A stretch of DNA of 64,000 nt, taken from assembly GCF_009695935.1 (NCBI RefSeq), contig NZ_VUMY01000001.1:1-64000 (forward strand). The letters run 5' to 3'. Below are positions 50,184 to 59,239 of the stretch, piece by piece; position 1 is the first letter of the stretch; each line of letters opens with the position of its first letter. The notes below the pieces were generated by a model that did no database searches, was not told where the DNA came from, and saw only the letters and a list, made by a program, of their open reading frames with translations. The stretch is from Mobiluncus porci. Lineage in GTDB: Bacteria; Actinomycetota; Actinomycetes; Actinomycetales; Actinomycetaceae. Both the position numbers and the translations under genes were made by a program.

Positions 50184-51093
50184 AACCATTCGGGGGATTG
50201 TGCCCCCAGTCGTTACCCCCTTGCATGAGGACTACCGTTTCGACAAGGGATCCTACGAGAAACTCATCGAGCATCTGATTGGAGGCGGGGTTGATGGGCT
50301 CTTTGTCCTCGGATCTTCTTCCGAAGTCGTGTTCTCCACCGATGCCCGTCGCGACGAAATCGTGAAGGCCGCAGTGGAATTCAACCGCGGTCGGGTCCCC
50401 ATTCTCGTGGGAGTCATCGACACCGAAACGAACCGCGTGATTGAACACATCAAACGCGCGGTTGACCTCGGAGCCGATGCGGTTGTCGCCACCGCGCCTT
50501 TCTATGCCCTGCAAACCATGACCGAAGTCGAGGAACACTTCCGGCTGTTGGCTGAGGCTTCTCCGGTTCCGGTCTGGGCCTATGACATTCCGGTCTGTGT
50601 CCACACGAAACTCCCCGGTGACCTCATGCTTCGCCTCGGCAAAGAGGGGGTTCTCGCGGGAGTCAAAGACTCTTCAGGAGATGACGTGGCCTTCCGCCAG
50701 CTTGCCTTGGATAATCAGGATGCAGGCCACCCCTTGAGCCTGTTGACCGGACACGAGGTCGTGGTGGACGGTGCCTATATGTCGGGAGCCGACGGGTGCG
50801 TGCCGGGACTCGGTAACGTTGACCCTGCCGGTTACGTCAAACAATGGCAGGCCTATCAGGCCGGAGATTGGGAAACCGTTCGGTCCGAGCAGGATCGTCT
50901 CGCGCGGCTGATGCGAATCGTGAACGTCAAAGGTGTCGGCGGTTTTGGTGCCGGTATCGGTTCGTTCAAGACGGCGCTGTGGCTGTTGGGGATTTTTGAA
51001 ACTAATCAAATGCCTCAACCGGTTAAGGCCCTTAGCGGCGAGAACATCGAGCATGTTCGCGCGGTTCTTCGTGAAGCTGACTTGTTGAACTGA
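50176..51093 (+). CDS. nanA: DapA/NanA-family lyase, probable N-acetylneuraminate lyase
   Basis: This 305-residue class I aldolase barrel has Schiff-base K164 in AGVKDSSGDD, Y136 in VWAYDIPV and the pyruvate-carboxylate loop GSSSE (46-50) in place of GxTGE. Context (importer, ROK kinase, NanE, regulator) strongly supports cleavage of sialic acid into ManNAc and pyruvate, although sequence alone does not separate this from other DapA-family lyases. GAAGGAAAACC precedes the ATG, which lies inside the ATPase gene end. Confidence 0.85.
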   Translation: MSKTIRGIVPPVVTPLHEDYRFDKGSYEKLIEHLIGGGVDGLFVLGSSSEVVFSTDARRDEIVKAAVEFNRGRVPILVGVIDTETNRVIEHIKRAVDLGADAVVATAPFYALQTMTEVEEHFRLLAEASPVPVWAYDIPVCVHTKLPGDLMLRLGKEGVLAGVKDSSGDDVAFRQLALDNQDAGHPLSLLTGHEVVVDGAYMSGADGCVPGLGNVDPAGYVKQWQAYQAGDWETVRSEQDRLARLMRIVNVKGVGGFGAGIGSFKTALWLLGIFETNQMPQPVKALSGENIEHVRAVLREADLLN

Positions 51094-51147
51094 CCGCTTT
51101 CTCGCAAAACTATAGAAATTGCATTCACCACTGGTAGGAGGCTCCCC

Positions 51148-52080
51148 ATGGAATCACAGGTAGCAGTCATCGATCTTGGCGGGACCAAGATCGCGGGAGC
51201 GCTAGCTGACCTGGAGGGGAGCCTCCACGACCATGACCGTGTTGACACTCCTTCCCGTGAGGGCGGAACGGCTGTGGCTAATGCGGTTATCGGGCTCGCT
51301 AAGTCCCTTATCGAGGTCGGGGAGGTCCGCGGAGTTAGTGTCCGCGGCATCGGCATTGGGTCTGCCGGAGTGGTTGACCCCGGCGGAAGAAAGATCATCG
51401 GCTCCACTGACGCCATCTTGGGATGGGTCGGAACTCCGCTAGCGGACCTGGTGGAAGCGGCTTTGGGTCTTCCCGTAACGGTGGAAAACGATGTTAATGC
51501 GCATCTTCGCGGGGAAGCCTGGAAAGGCGCCGGTGCTGGTAAGGCCAACCTTGCCATGATGGCGCTTGGAACCGGAATTGGCGGCGCCATCATGGTTCAC
51601 GGCGATATTATTGTTGGCCCCCACGGTACCGTTGGTGACTTTGGACATCTGCCGACGCTACTGCCCACCCGCAGGGCCTGCACCTGCGGGAGAAACACCC
51701 CACATCTGGAGGCGGTGGCCTCCGGTCCGGGACTATACGCGTGGTACCTTGAAAAAGGCGGGGATCCGATAGTTGGGGGCGCGAAAGAACTCGAGCAGCG
51801 CGCGCTGGCCGGTGATGAGTTGGCCGCGGAAACCTACCGCGAGGTCGGGGCGGAGACCGGTCGCGCCTTGGGTTCTCTAGTCAACATTCTCGACCCGGAG
51901 ATGATTATTGTCGGCGGGGGACTGGCTAATAGTGGAGAAATCTGGTGGGAGCCCTTGCGCGAAGCCTACCGCGGCCAGCTTGTTGATGCCTTGCGGGATA
52001 TTCCCGTGGAAAAAGCCCAGCTCGGAAACCAGGCCGCCCTAGTGGGGGCGGCGAAGAATATTTGGGATTTTCTTGGATAA
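51148..52080 (+). CDS. nanK: ROK-family sugar kinase, probable N-acetylmannosamine kinase
   Basis: The 310-residue kinase has the ATP phosphate loop VIDLGGTKIAGAL at the N-terminus, VENDVNAHLRGEAW with the catalytic Asp, GTGIGGAIMVHG and FGHLPTLLPTRRACTCGRNTPHLEAVASG. The ROK zinc motif is altered: CxCG is present, but the next positions read RNTPHLE rather than GCxE, so one ligand appears to be His or missing. Between nanA and nanE it most likely phosphorylates ManNAc. TAGGAGG lies upstream of the ATG. Confidence 0.85.
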   Translation: MESQVAVIDLGGTKIAGALADLEGSLHDHDRVDTPSREGGTAVANAVIGLAKSLIEVGEVRGVSVRGIGIGSAGVVDPGGRKIIGSTDAILGWVGTPLADLVEAALGLPVTVENDVNAHLRGEAWKGAGAGKANLAMMALGTGIGGAIMVHGDIIVGPHGTVGDFGHLPTLLPTRRACTCGRNTPHLEAVASGPGLYAWYLEKGGDPIVGGAKELEQRALAGDELAAETYREVGAETGRALGSLVNILDPEMIIVGGGLANSGEIWWEPLREAYRGQLVDALRDIPVEKAQLGNQAALVGAAKNIWDFLG

Positions 52081-52139
52081 GCAATTGTTGAAGCCGAGCA
52101 AGGCTCGAGAAACGTTCGAGAAAGAAAAGAGGAAAACTC

Positions 52140-52847
52140 ATGAACGAGACACGTCAACAACTCATTGATTCCCTCAAAGGACAGCTTGTGGTGAGCTGCC
52201 AGGCCTATCCCGGCGATGCCATGCGGCGCGCCGATATCACCGCCGCGGTCGCGCAATCCGTGGTGGCGGGGGGAGCCGCCGCCGTGCGGATTCAAGGGGT
52301 AGCGGATTTGATCGCGGTACGTCAAGCCGTGGAGGTGCCGATCATCGGCCTCATCAAGTTCGGCCACGAGGGAGTCTACATCACGCCTTCCATTGCCCAT
52401 GCCCGAAATTGTGTGAACGCCGGGGCCGATATAGTCGCCATTGATGCGACCTTGCGTCAGCGCGGTCAAGGGGAGACCTTTGCTGATGCCGTCACGGCTC
52501 TCCACGAGGAATTCCCGCAGGTCGCAGTGATGGCGGACTGTGCCTCCCTGGAAGACGCGAAGGCAGCGGAAGACGCGGGAGCGGATCTGATTGGGACAAC
52601 TCTGGCTGGATACACCCCCGCTGACTACCCCTATTCGCGCACCTCAACCTCGGGTCCGGATCTTGATTTCATCGAGAAACTCTGTCTCGGCGTGAAGCGG
52701 CCCATCGTGGTCGAGGGGCGAATCCACTCGCCTGAGGAATTGAAAGAGGTCTACCAATTCCCGATTCATTTTGCCTGCGTAGGAACAGCCATCACCCACC
52801 CCCAGCGCATCACCGGATGGTACGTGGATGCCCTCAAAAAGCCGTAA
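52140..52847 (+). CDS. nanE: N-acetylmannosamine-6-phosphate 2-epimerase
   Basis: NanE interconverts ManNAc-6-P and GlcNAc-6-P, the last specific step before NagA. The 235-residue TIM barrel has LVVSCQAYPGDAMRRADITA, PIIGLIKFGHEGVYITPSIA, IVAIDATLRQRG, VMADCASLEDAKAAEDAGAD and RPIVVEGRIHSPEEL, all typical. AAAGAGG lies upstream of the ATG. No nagA or nagB is in the window, so the next steps must be encoded elsewhere. Confidence 0.93.
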   Translation: MNETRQQLIDSLKGQLVVSCQAYPGDAMRRADITAAVAQSVVAGGAAAVRIQGVADLIAVRQAVEVPIIGLIKFGHEGVYITPSIAHARNCVNAGADIVAIDATLRQRGQGETFADAVTALHEEFPQVAVMADCASLEDAKAAEDAGADLIGTTLAGYTPADYPYSRTSTSGPDLDFIEKLCLGVKRPIVVEGRIHSPEELKEVYQFPIHFACVGTAITHPQRITGWYVDALKKP

Positions 52848-52924
52848 GTTCTCACCCATTTTAAACTCAAAAGGCCAGGACAAAGGTATTCTGATACCAA
52901 GCGCTCGAAAATGGAGGTAAAAGC

Positions 52925-53080
52925 GTGGAGCTACAGTTTTCGGTTCAGGACTTACACGGGGTCAGATTGGCTTTAGAAAACCAAATTGATCGGGTGGAAC
53001 TCTCCAGCGGCCTGGATTTGGATGGGCTCACCCCCTCCATTGGGATGGTCGAGAAAGCCTCCGGAATCCCCTCGAGTTAA
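52925..53080 (+). pseudogene. CutC-family N-terminal remnant (51 codons)
   Basis: A GTG at 52925 with a strong GGAGGT upstream opens a frame reading LQFSVQDLHGVRLALENQID, RVELSSGLDLDGLTPSIGMV and EKASGIP, then stops. This matches the start of CutC proteins (RVELCxGLxxGGLTPS). The rest of the barrel is absent and the expected IRPR motif is not found in frame. CutC homologues occur in several sugar operons. This one is a truncated relic, though a short peptide would still be translated. Confidence 0.65.
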
Positions 53081-53201
53081 TCCGCGACCGATCCTGATGC
53101 CATCGTGCCGGTTTCTCATTTCGTGAAATCGTAGAAACTCACGTGCGTCAAGCCCGGTTTTTGGGTCATTGCTGAATAGATTAGAGAGAAAGGACTCAAC
53201 A

Positions 53202-55457
53202 ATGAGTACCGGACGTGTGACTTTGCCGATAGAAAACGGCATAGATGATAAGGTGCTGCGGGTGGCCTCCCTGTGGGGAGCCGACGCGGTGCGAAACTCG
53301 GATGGCACCAGTCTGCCGCCGATTGCCAAGGAACTCGACGCGAAAGTCTATGAGACGTACTTCGTGGGGCGGGGAGACAACGAGTGGGCTCACGCTCATC
53401 CGGCAGACCGCCCTCAATTTTTCCTCATGAGTGAGCGGAAGCCCGCCCTTAATAGCGGCCCGCTGGAGATTCGCGTCATGGAAGGCTACCTTGACCTGCA
53501 GGTAGAACCGGCTACGGAAGCAGACCGCGAGAAATTTTGGCAAGTCATTGACCGTACGACCGGCGAGACCCTACCGGCCTCGGCCTGGAGTCTCGCGGGA
53601 ACTGGCGCAGATGCGTTAGTTACCGTGTCAGCGCCTGAGGAGGGTCACGTCTACACAGTAGATTTCCTGGCGTGGCAAAACTGGGATCCGGTGCAAATGT
53701 ATAACTACATTACGAACCACTGGGAGAATGAGCCGGATCGAGTGCGCGAACAACCCTACGACATCAGGCATCCTGAGACTTGGGAATATGTCAAGGCTGG
53801 AATGGACTCTTGGCTGGAGTCACACCCCGAGGTGGATGTGGTGCGGTTCACGACCTTTTTCTACCAATTCACGCTGCTGTTTAATGACCGCCAGAAGGAA
53901 AAAATGGTCGAATGGTTCGGCTACCTCGGGTCAGTGTCGGAAGCAGCTTTGCGCGATTTTGAAGCAAAGTACGGCTACGCTTTAACGCCCGAAGATTTTG
54001 TTGACGAGGGGTATTACAACTCGGCTTTCCGGGTTCCGCGAAAACAGTTTCTCGATTGGATCGATTCCCTTGGTGATTTCGTGACCGAACGGGCGCGAGT
54101 CCTTGTTGAAAAGACTCATGCTGCGGGCAAAGAGGCCATGATGTTCCTCGGTGACCACTGGATTGGCACTGAACCATACTGCGACAAATTTGCCTCTATC
54201 GGCCTTGATGCAGTGGTCGGATCTGTTGGATCGGCCACGACCTGCCGCATGATTTCGGACATTCCCGGAGTGAAATACCACGAGGGGCGTTTCCTGCCGT
54301 ACTTTTTCCCGGATGTTTTCTTCGATGGCGCAGATCCCGTGCCGGAGCTGAACCTGCGGTGGAGCCAAGCGAGGCGCGCGATTGTTCGCTCACCCCTGGA
54401 TCGGATGGGATACGGCGGCTATCTCTCCCTACCTTTGAAATTCCCGAAATTCATTGAACGAGTCGGAGAGATCACCGAGGAGTTTCGCTCCTTGCATGAG
54501 GTGAGCGGGGGAGCGCGTCCCGCGAATGCCTCGGTGAAGGTCGCGGTATTGAATGCTTGGGGTAAGCGTCGCTCCTGGATGGCTTCGATGGTGGCGCACG
54601 CCAAGCCCTATATGCAGACATACGCCTATGAAGGAGTTTTGGAAGCCCTAGCAGGCTTGCCCTTCGACGTCCAGTTCATTAACTTTGACGACGTCTTGAA
54701 CGGAGCACTCGAACAGGTAGACGTGGTCATCAATGCCGGCGGGGCAGGAACTGCCTTCTCCGGAGGGTCCTACTGGGCGCGCCCGGAAATCGCGGCGGCC
54801 TTGCGAAACTTTGTCGCGAAAGGTGGCGGACTGATTGGAATCGGGGAGCCCTCGGCAGTGGATGTTCCCGGAAGCGGAGCCTACTTCCAGTTGTCAGACG
54901 TCTACGGGGTGGATAGAGAGCGCGGATTTTCTCTGTCCACAGACCGCTATGTCGATGTGGTGGAAAGCCATTTCATTCTTGAGGGTCTTGATGATGGCCC
55001 CAGTCGCGGCAGGGGACTAGAAGAAATCAATGCTCTCGAGGTTGAGCCGCAGCCCCTTCCCGGACGCGACCAGGCCCTGGTGGATGTCGGCCCCGGAGTT
55101 GGGTTTGTGGTGCCGGTTTGCCGAGACACGGAGGTCCTCCAGTTCATTGACGGCTCGGTAGATCTCGCGGCACGAGATTTTGGAAACGGTCGTGTTGTGT
55201 ATTTAGCGGGTTTGCCTTACAACGACATCAATTCACGGATACTTTTCCGTGCAATTTACTGGGCGGGACACGCCGAGGATCGGGTCGCAGAAAACTATCT
55301 GTCCGCGGATCCCCGCCTTGAAGTTGCATACTATCCCGAGGCGCGCAAACTGTTTGTGTACAACAATTGCGCACAAAATGTGGAATCATCTCTGTCTGGC
55401 GAACATTATATGAACGTTAAAGTCAATGCCAGCGATTCGGTCTGGATAGATGTCTAA
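53202..55457 (+). CDS. Galacto-N-biose/lacto-N-biose phosphorylase (GH112)
   Basis: The 751-residue cytosolic enzyme splits Gal-beta-1,3-GalNAc or Gal-beta-1,3-GlcNAc with phosphate to give Gal-1-P and the free N-acetylhexosamine. Family hallmarks are VTLPIENGIDDKVLRVASLW at the start, FFLMSERKPA, MYNYITNHWE, D318 in FLGDHWIGTEPY (the probable general acid) and LPLKFPKFIERVGEI. The amidotransferase-like third domain (INFDDVLNGALEQVDVVINA) and beta C-terminus are present. GAAAGGACTC precedes the ATG at 53202. The ABC importer for the substrate follows. Confidence 0.93.
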   Translation: MSTGRVTLPIENGIDDKVLRVASLWGADAVRNSDGTSLPPIAKELDAKVYETYFVGRGDNEWAHAHPADRPQFFLMSERKPALNSGPLEIRVMEGYLDLQVEPATEADREKFWQVIDRTTGETLPASAWSLAGTGADALVTVSAPEEGHVYTVDFLAWQNWDPVQMYNYITNHWENEPDRVREQPYDIRHPETWEYVKAGMDSWLESHPEVDVVRFTTFFYQFTLLFNDRQKEKMVEWFGYLGSVSEAALRDFEAKYGYALTPEDFVDEGYYNSAFRVPRKQFLDWIDSLGDFVTERARVLVEKTHAAGKEAMMFLGDHWIGTEPYCDKFASIGLDAVVGSVGSATTCRMISDIPGVKYHEGRFLPYFFPDVFFDGADPVPELNLRWSQARRAIVRSPLDRMGYGGYLSLPLKFPKFIERVGEITEEFRSLHEVSGGARPANASVKVAVLNAWGKRRSWMASMVAHAKPYMQTYAYEGVLEALAGLPFDVQFINFDDVLNGALEQVDVVINAGGAGTAFSGGSYWARPEIAAALRNFVAKGGGLIGIGEPSAVDVPGSGAYFQLSDVYGVDRERGFSLSTDRYVDVVESHFILEGLDDGPSRGRGLEEINALEVEPQPLPGRDQALVDVGPGVGFVVPVCRDTEVLQFIDGSVDLAARDFGNGRVVYLAGLPYNDINSRILFRAIYWAGHAEDRVAENYLSADPRLEVAYYPEARKLFVYNNCAQNVESSLSGEHYMNVKVNASDSVWIDV

Positions 55458-55557
55458 GAAAACAGGGTAAAAACCTAGTTTTTCGAGGCTTAGTTGAGTA
55501 AAGTAAAAACGTGTGGCTATGGTGTCCACATTCAAGAGAAAGGGAAGGCTGAACAAT

Positions 55558-56919
55558 ATGGAGTTCTCCTCAAAAATTAAATCCGCGGCTGCTTTGGTCG
55601 CCGCCGGAGCATTAGTGATGACACTTTCTGGGTGCTCCTCTACGGATAGCGGCAAAACAAGTTCAGAGGGCGGTAAAACCACTCTCAAGTTCGCTGCATT
55701 TGAAGGCGGCTACGGCACAGAAGTGTGGGACAAGGTAGTTGCTGCTTACGAAAAGCAGAACCCTGATGTTGATGTTGACATGACGATTTCTAAAACCATC
55801 AACGAAGAGATTGCCCCAGGCATGAAGGCTGGAGACTATCCGGATGTCGTCTATTATTCAACAGGGCAAAAATCCGGTTTCACCGAAACTCTCCTCTCCG
55901 AAGGTGCGGTGATGAAGATTAATGATGTCTTCGACATGAAAGTTCCTGGTGAAGACGTCACGGTAAAGGATAAGTTGCTTCCGGGTCTGCTTGGCGGTAC
56001 TGCAACGAATCCTCTGGGCGGCGAAGATACCTATCTTGCCCCGCTGTTTTTTGCGCCTAACGGCCTGGTCTACAACAAGAAGCTCTTAGCTGACAACGGC
56101 TGGGAGGTTCCGACCACATGGGATGAAATGTTTGCTTTGGGCGATGCTGCTCGCGCAAAGGGAATTGCCTTGTTTACCTATCCCGTGGCCGGATACTTCG
56201 ATTCGGCTCTGCCTTCCTTAATCGCAAATGCTGGCGGTGCGGATTTGTGGAGCGATATTGCCAACTATAAGGAGGGCGCATGGGATACCGATGGCGCTAA
56301 GAAAGCACTGGAGACTGTGTCTAAATTGGTTTCGAGTGACTACCTGCTGAGTTCTACTGTTGGTAATGCTAACAAAGAGAACTTCGTCAAGAATCAACAG
56401 GCTATCCTCGACGGCACCGCGATTTTCATGCCTAACGGAAACTGGATTGTTAACGAGATGAAAGATGCTCCGCGTACTGATGGTTTCGAATGGGGTGTTA
56501 TTCCCGCTCCCGCGTTTGAAAAGGGTGGTGAGCGTTACGCATTTTCTTTCGTAGAGAACATTTGGATCCCCGCTCAGGCGAAGAACGCTGACGCCGCGAA
56601 AGACTTCATCGCTTTCCTGTACTCTGATGAAGCTGTAGATATTTTCGCTTCTGCTGGTGCAGCTCAGCCGGTGGATGGCGCTGCCGAAAAGGCTATTGCC
56701 GCAGCTTCTGACCCCGGAGTTAAGGCATTCTTTGACATGATGAATGCTGAGGGTGTTTCGGCTGTTGCTGGTGGACCGCTCGCCAAGACTGTTGAGGGTG
56801 CTTCTTTCAAGGACTCCGTCTATGTCGCAATTGATTCTGTTGCTTCCGGTAAAAAGTCTCTCGACGAATGGAGCGCAGATATCAAGACAACTACCGACAA
56901 ACTTCGTGAAGCTAAGTAA
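55558..56919 (+). CDS. ABC sugar-binding lipoprotein (GNB/LNB importer)
   Basis: The 453-residue family 1 solute-binding protein has signal AAALVAAGALVMTLSGCSST with lipobox LSGC. The mature part has VDMTISKTINEEIAPGMKAG, APNGLVYNKKLLADNGW and FSFVENIWIPAQAKNADAAK, typical of carbohydrate-binding members including the GNB/LNB receptor. ATG 55558 is chosen because the signal peptide then starts correctly (MEFSSKIKSA); GTG 55513 is an alternative. It directly follows the GH112 gene with a gap of about 100 bp. Confidence 0.9.
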   Translation: MEFSSKIKSAAALVAAGALVMTLSGCSSTDSGKTSSEGGKTTLKFAAFEGGYGTEVWDKVVAAYEKQNPDVDVDMTISKTINEEIAPGMKAGDYPDVVYYSTGQKSGFTETLLSEGAVMKINDVFDMKVPGEDVTVKDKLLPGLLGGTATNPLGGEDTYLAPLFFAPNGLVYNKKLLADNGWEVPTTWDEMFALGDAARAKGIALFTYPVAGYFDSALPSLIANAGGADLWSDIANYKEGAWDTDGAKKALETVSKLVSSDYLLSSTVGNANKENFVKNQQAILDGTAIFMPNGNWIVNEMKDAPRTDGFEWGVIPAPAFEKGGERYAFSFVENIWIPAQAKNADAAKDFIAFLYSDEAVDIFASAGAAQPVDGAAEKAIAAASDPGVKAFFDMMNAEGVSAVAGGPLAKTVEGASFKDSVYVAIDSVASGKKSLDEWSADIKTTTDKLREAK

Positions 56920-56949
56920 GTCTCACACTGTTTGAACACTTCTGAAACA

Positions 56950-56983
56950 AAGCTGAGGGTGGACATTTGTTCACCCTCAGCTT
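56950..56983 (+). promoter_or_regulatory. Intercistronic hairpin before the permease ribosome-binding site
   Basis: AAGCTGAGGGTG (56950-56961) pairs perfectly over 12 bp with CACCCTCAGCTT (56972-56983) around a 10-nt loop. GGGAGGG, the permease ribosome-binding site, begins right after the stem. It can protect the binding-protein mRNA end and lower permease translation. Confidence 0.65.
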
Positions 56984-56996
56984 GGGAGGGTCGCTC

Positions 56997-57989
56997 ATGA
57001 CGCAATCTGGAGGAGAGTTAGCGGTTGAAGCCGTCGAAAATTCCCCGCGCAATAGTGGTGTTTTGTCGAACACTGATTCGACGTTGCCGAAACAGCCTGG
57101 AAATAACGGGGGTAGGAAGCGTTTTGCTTTTCTGTGCTCCCTTCCTGCTGCGATATTGATGTTTATTTTCATCGTGCTGCCGACTATACAGGTATTCCAA
57201 ATGTCGGTTTTCAAATGGGGTGGGTATTCGCCAGATAAGACATTTGTTGGGCTGAATAACTTCAAAATTCTTTTCGAGGATATGAAGTTCATCGAGGCTT
57301 TTCAAAACACAGTACTGCTGCTGGTGGTGGTGACATCAGTAACACTGCCGACTGCAGTCATATTTGCAGCTATTTTGGTGCAAGTTAAGGTTCTCGGTAG
57401 CGGCTTTATTCGTTTCATTCTCTATTTGCCGTCTATTCTTTCGATGGTGATTATTGCCGCCATGTTCTCCGCGATCTATTCCGAAAATGACGGACTGCTC
57501 AACTCGGTGTTGCAGGTAATCGGACTGGGCAATCTCACCCAGTCGTGGCTAGGCAACCAGAGTATAGTAATCTATTCGGTAGCTTTTGCGATGCTATGGC
57601 AGTCTTGCGGCTACTACATGGTGATGTATATGTCGGCAATGGCAGGGGTAGACTCTTCCATTTATGAAGCGGCCAGGATCGACGGCGCGTCGCGAATACG
57701 CCAGCTTTTCGTGATCACTATTCCCCTAATCTGGAGCAATATTCGCACTACACTAACGTTCTTTATTATCTCTTCCATTAATCTTTCTTTCGTCATCGTT
57801 CGCGCTATGACAGGTGGCGGACCTGACGGGTCTTCGGAAGTGCTTTTGGGATATCTCTACAATCAGGCCTTTGACAATTCCCAGTTCGGTTACGGTATGG
57901 CAATAGGCGTTGTCACATTCACATTCTCCTTCGCGCTCTCACTGATTGTGAGCCGCGTTACTAAACGTGAAGTTATTCAGTACGGCTAA
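56997..57989 (+). CDS. ABC sugar permease 1 (MalF/UgpA type)
   Basis: The 330-residue inner-membrane protein has six predicted helices after a cytosolic N-terminus of about 45 residues. The EAA loop is YEAARIDGASRIRQLFVITI near residue 220. ATG 56997 is chosen for the GGGAGGG just upstream. It pairs with the next gene. No ATPase is encoded nearby, so the importer probably uses a shared MsmK-type ATPase. Confidence 0.92.
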   Translation: MTQSGGELAVEAVENSPRNSGVLSNTDSTLPKQPGNNGGRKRFAFLCSLPAAILMFIFIVLPTIQVFQMSVFKWGGYSPDKTFVGLNNFKILFEDMKFIEAFQNTVLLLVVVTSVTLPTAVIFAAILVQVKVLGSGFIRFILYLPSILSMVIIAAMFSAIYSENDGLLNSVLQVIGLGNLTQSWLGNQSIVIYSVAFAMLWQSCGYYMVMYMSAMAGVDSSIYEAARIDGASRIRQLFVITIPLIWSNIRTTLTFFIISSINLSFVIVRAMTGGGPDGSSEVLLGYLYNQAFDNSQFGYGMAIGVVTFTFSFALSLIVSRVTKREVIQYG

Positions 57990-57999
57990 GGTGAAAAAC

Positions 58000-58947
58000 A
58001 TGTCTGAAGTTCAAGAAGCTACGCAATTACAGCCTATTGATTCATCTGCACAACAGATTCACAAATCTACTCACAGGCGGAACAATAAAGACAAGTGGAC
58101 AGTGGGCCGGATTTTGAGCCACATCGTTCTGTTCATCGTGTCTCTAACCATTATTGTCCCCTCGATTTGGGTTCTGGTAGCATCATTCAAACAGCAGTCA
58201 GAGTTCTACGGCAGCCCCTGGACATGGCCTAAAGGTCTTTTTTTCCAAAATTACGTTGATGCTTTCATAGATTCCGGCATTGGACAGTCTTTCCTTACCT
58301 CCGTAATCGTGACTGCAACCGCAATGGTGATTTCCATGTGCGTGGCGCTGCCATGTTCCTATGCTCTCGCCCGCTACGATTTTCCGGGGAAAAAAATCCT
58401 GCAGCTTGCCGTCCAAGGCTTACTGTTCGTAAACGTGAATTATATTGTCGTTCCAATCTTTTTGCTCCTTATTGGCGCAGATCAGGTCATTCGGCAGTTC
58501 TTGCCCTCAGGATTCTTTATCGACAACATTTTTATCCTGGCTCTCGTATACGGCGCCACCTCACTGCCGTTCACTATCTACCTTCTAGAGGATTTTTTCG
58601 CCGCTATTCCAAAAGAATACGAAGAGGCCGCCATGATCGATGGCGCAAGCCTAGGACGTACAATGGTCCAAATTTTCTTCCCGCTGGCAAAACCCGCCAT
58701 TTCCATGGCTATGCTCTTCAATTTCCTTTCCTACTGGAACGACTATGTTATCTCCATGACACTTCTCACCGGGGATCGAGAAACTGTTCAGGTCGGTATG
58801 CTTAACCTGATGAGTACTGCTCATTCAGCTACCAACTACGGTCGTTTATATGCCGGTATGGTAATTGTGGCTATCCCGGTGATTATCTTCTATATCATCG
58901 TGCAGAAGAAACTACTGCAGGTTTCCACAGGAGGTGGTATCAAATGA
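58000..58947 (+). CDS. ABC sugar permease 2 (MalG/UgpB type)
   Basis: The 315-residue permease has six predicted helices and the EAA loop YEEAAMIDGASLGRTMVQIF. It has a hydrophilic N-terminus of about 35 residues. AAGGTGAAA precedes the ATG at 58000, 10 bp after the first permease stop. Its TGA overlaps the ATG of a 59-codon membrane protein gene. Confidence 0.92.
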   Translation: MSEVQEATQLQPIDSSAQQIHKSTHRRNNKDKWTVGRILSHIVLFIVSLTIIVPSIWVLVASFKQQSEFYGSPWTWPKGLFFQNYVDAFIDSGIGQSFLTSVIVTATAMVISMCVALPCSYALARYDFPGKKILQLAVQGLLFVNVNYIVVPIFLLLIGADQVIRQFLPSGFFIDNIFILALVYGATSLPFTIYLLEDFFAAIPKEYEEAAMIDGASLGRTMVQIFFPLAKPAISMAMLFNFLSYWNDYVISMTLLTGDRETVQVGMLNLMSTAHSATNYGRLYAGMVIVAIPVIIFYIIVQKKLLQVSTGGGIK

Positions 58948-59123
58948 GCGAAAAAACAGCTACGGTCTTACGTATCGCCATCGGGGCGGTAATGTATTTG
59001 TTATGCATTGGGCTTGTTGTTTACGGCAACACCATTCCCGGATGGAAAGGGCTGGGTATTATGTTGCTTGGTCTTGCCGGAATTCTCATAATGCTATATC
59101 TATACAATCGTCGCCATAAATAA
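58944..59123 (+). CDS. 59-residue two-helix membrane protein, last gene of the importer operon
   Basis: The ATG overlaps the permease stop (ATGA) and CAGGAGG lies upstream, so translation is well supported. The product has two predicted membrane helices (about residues 8-28 and 36-54), a short Gly/Trp turn (GNTIPGWKGLG) and a basic end (YNRRHK). Small proteins of this form sit next to GNB/LNB permeases in other gut bacteria, which suggests an accessory role in the transporter; I am not certain of the family name. Confidence 0.75.
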   Translation: MSEKTATVLRIAIGAVMYLLCIGLVVYGNTIPGWKGLGIMLLGLAGILIMLYLYNRRHK

Positions 59124-59151
59124 TTAGCTGCTTGAGGGGAATTCTCTTCGT

Positions 59152-59198
59152 GTCAGTTACTCTGACTCTCCGTTAAACTTACTTTGTGCCAGAGTAAC
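59152..59198. terminator. Inverted repeats between convergent operons
   Basis: GTTACTCTG (59156-59164) and CAGAGTAAC (59190-59198) form a 9-bp stem with a 25-nt loop; GTCAG/CTGAC (59152-59166) is an overlapping small alternative. They lie midway between the two converging operons. A T run is lacking, so termination is uncertain. Confidence 0.35.
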
Positions 59199-59239
59199 CG
59201 CCCAAGACTATCCCGCCGAAACCAGCCCGCCGCTCCGCT

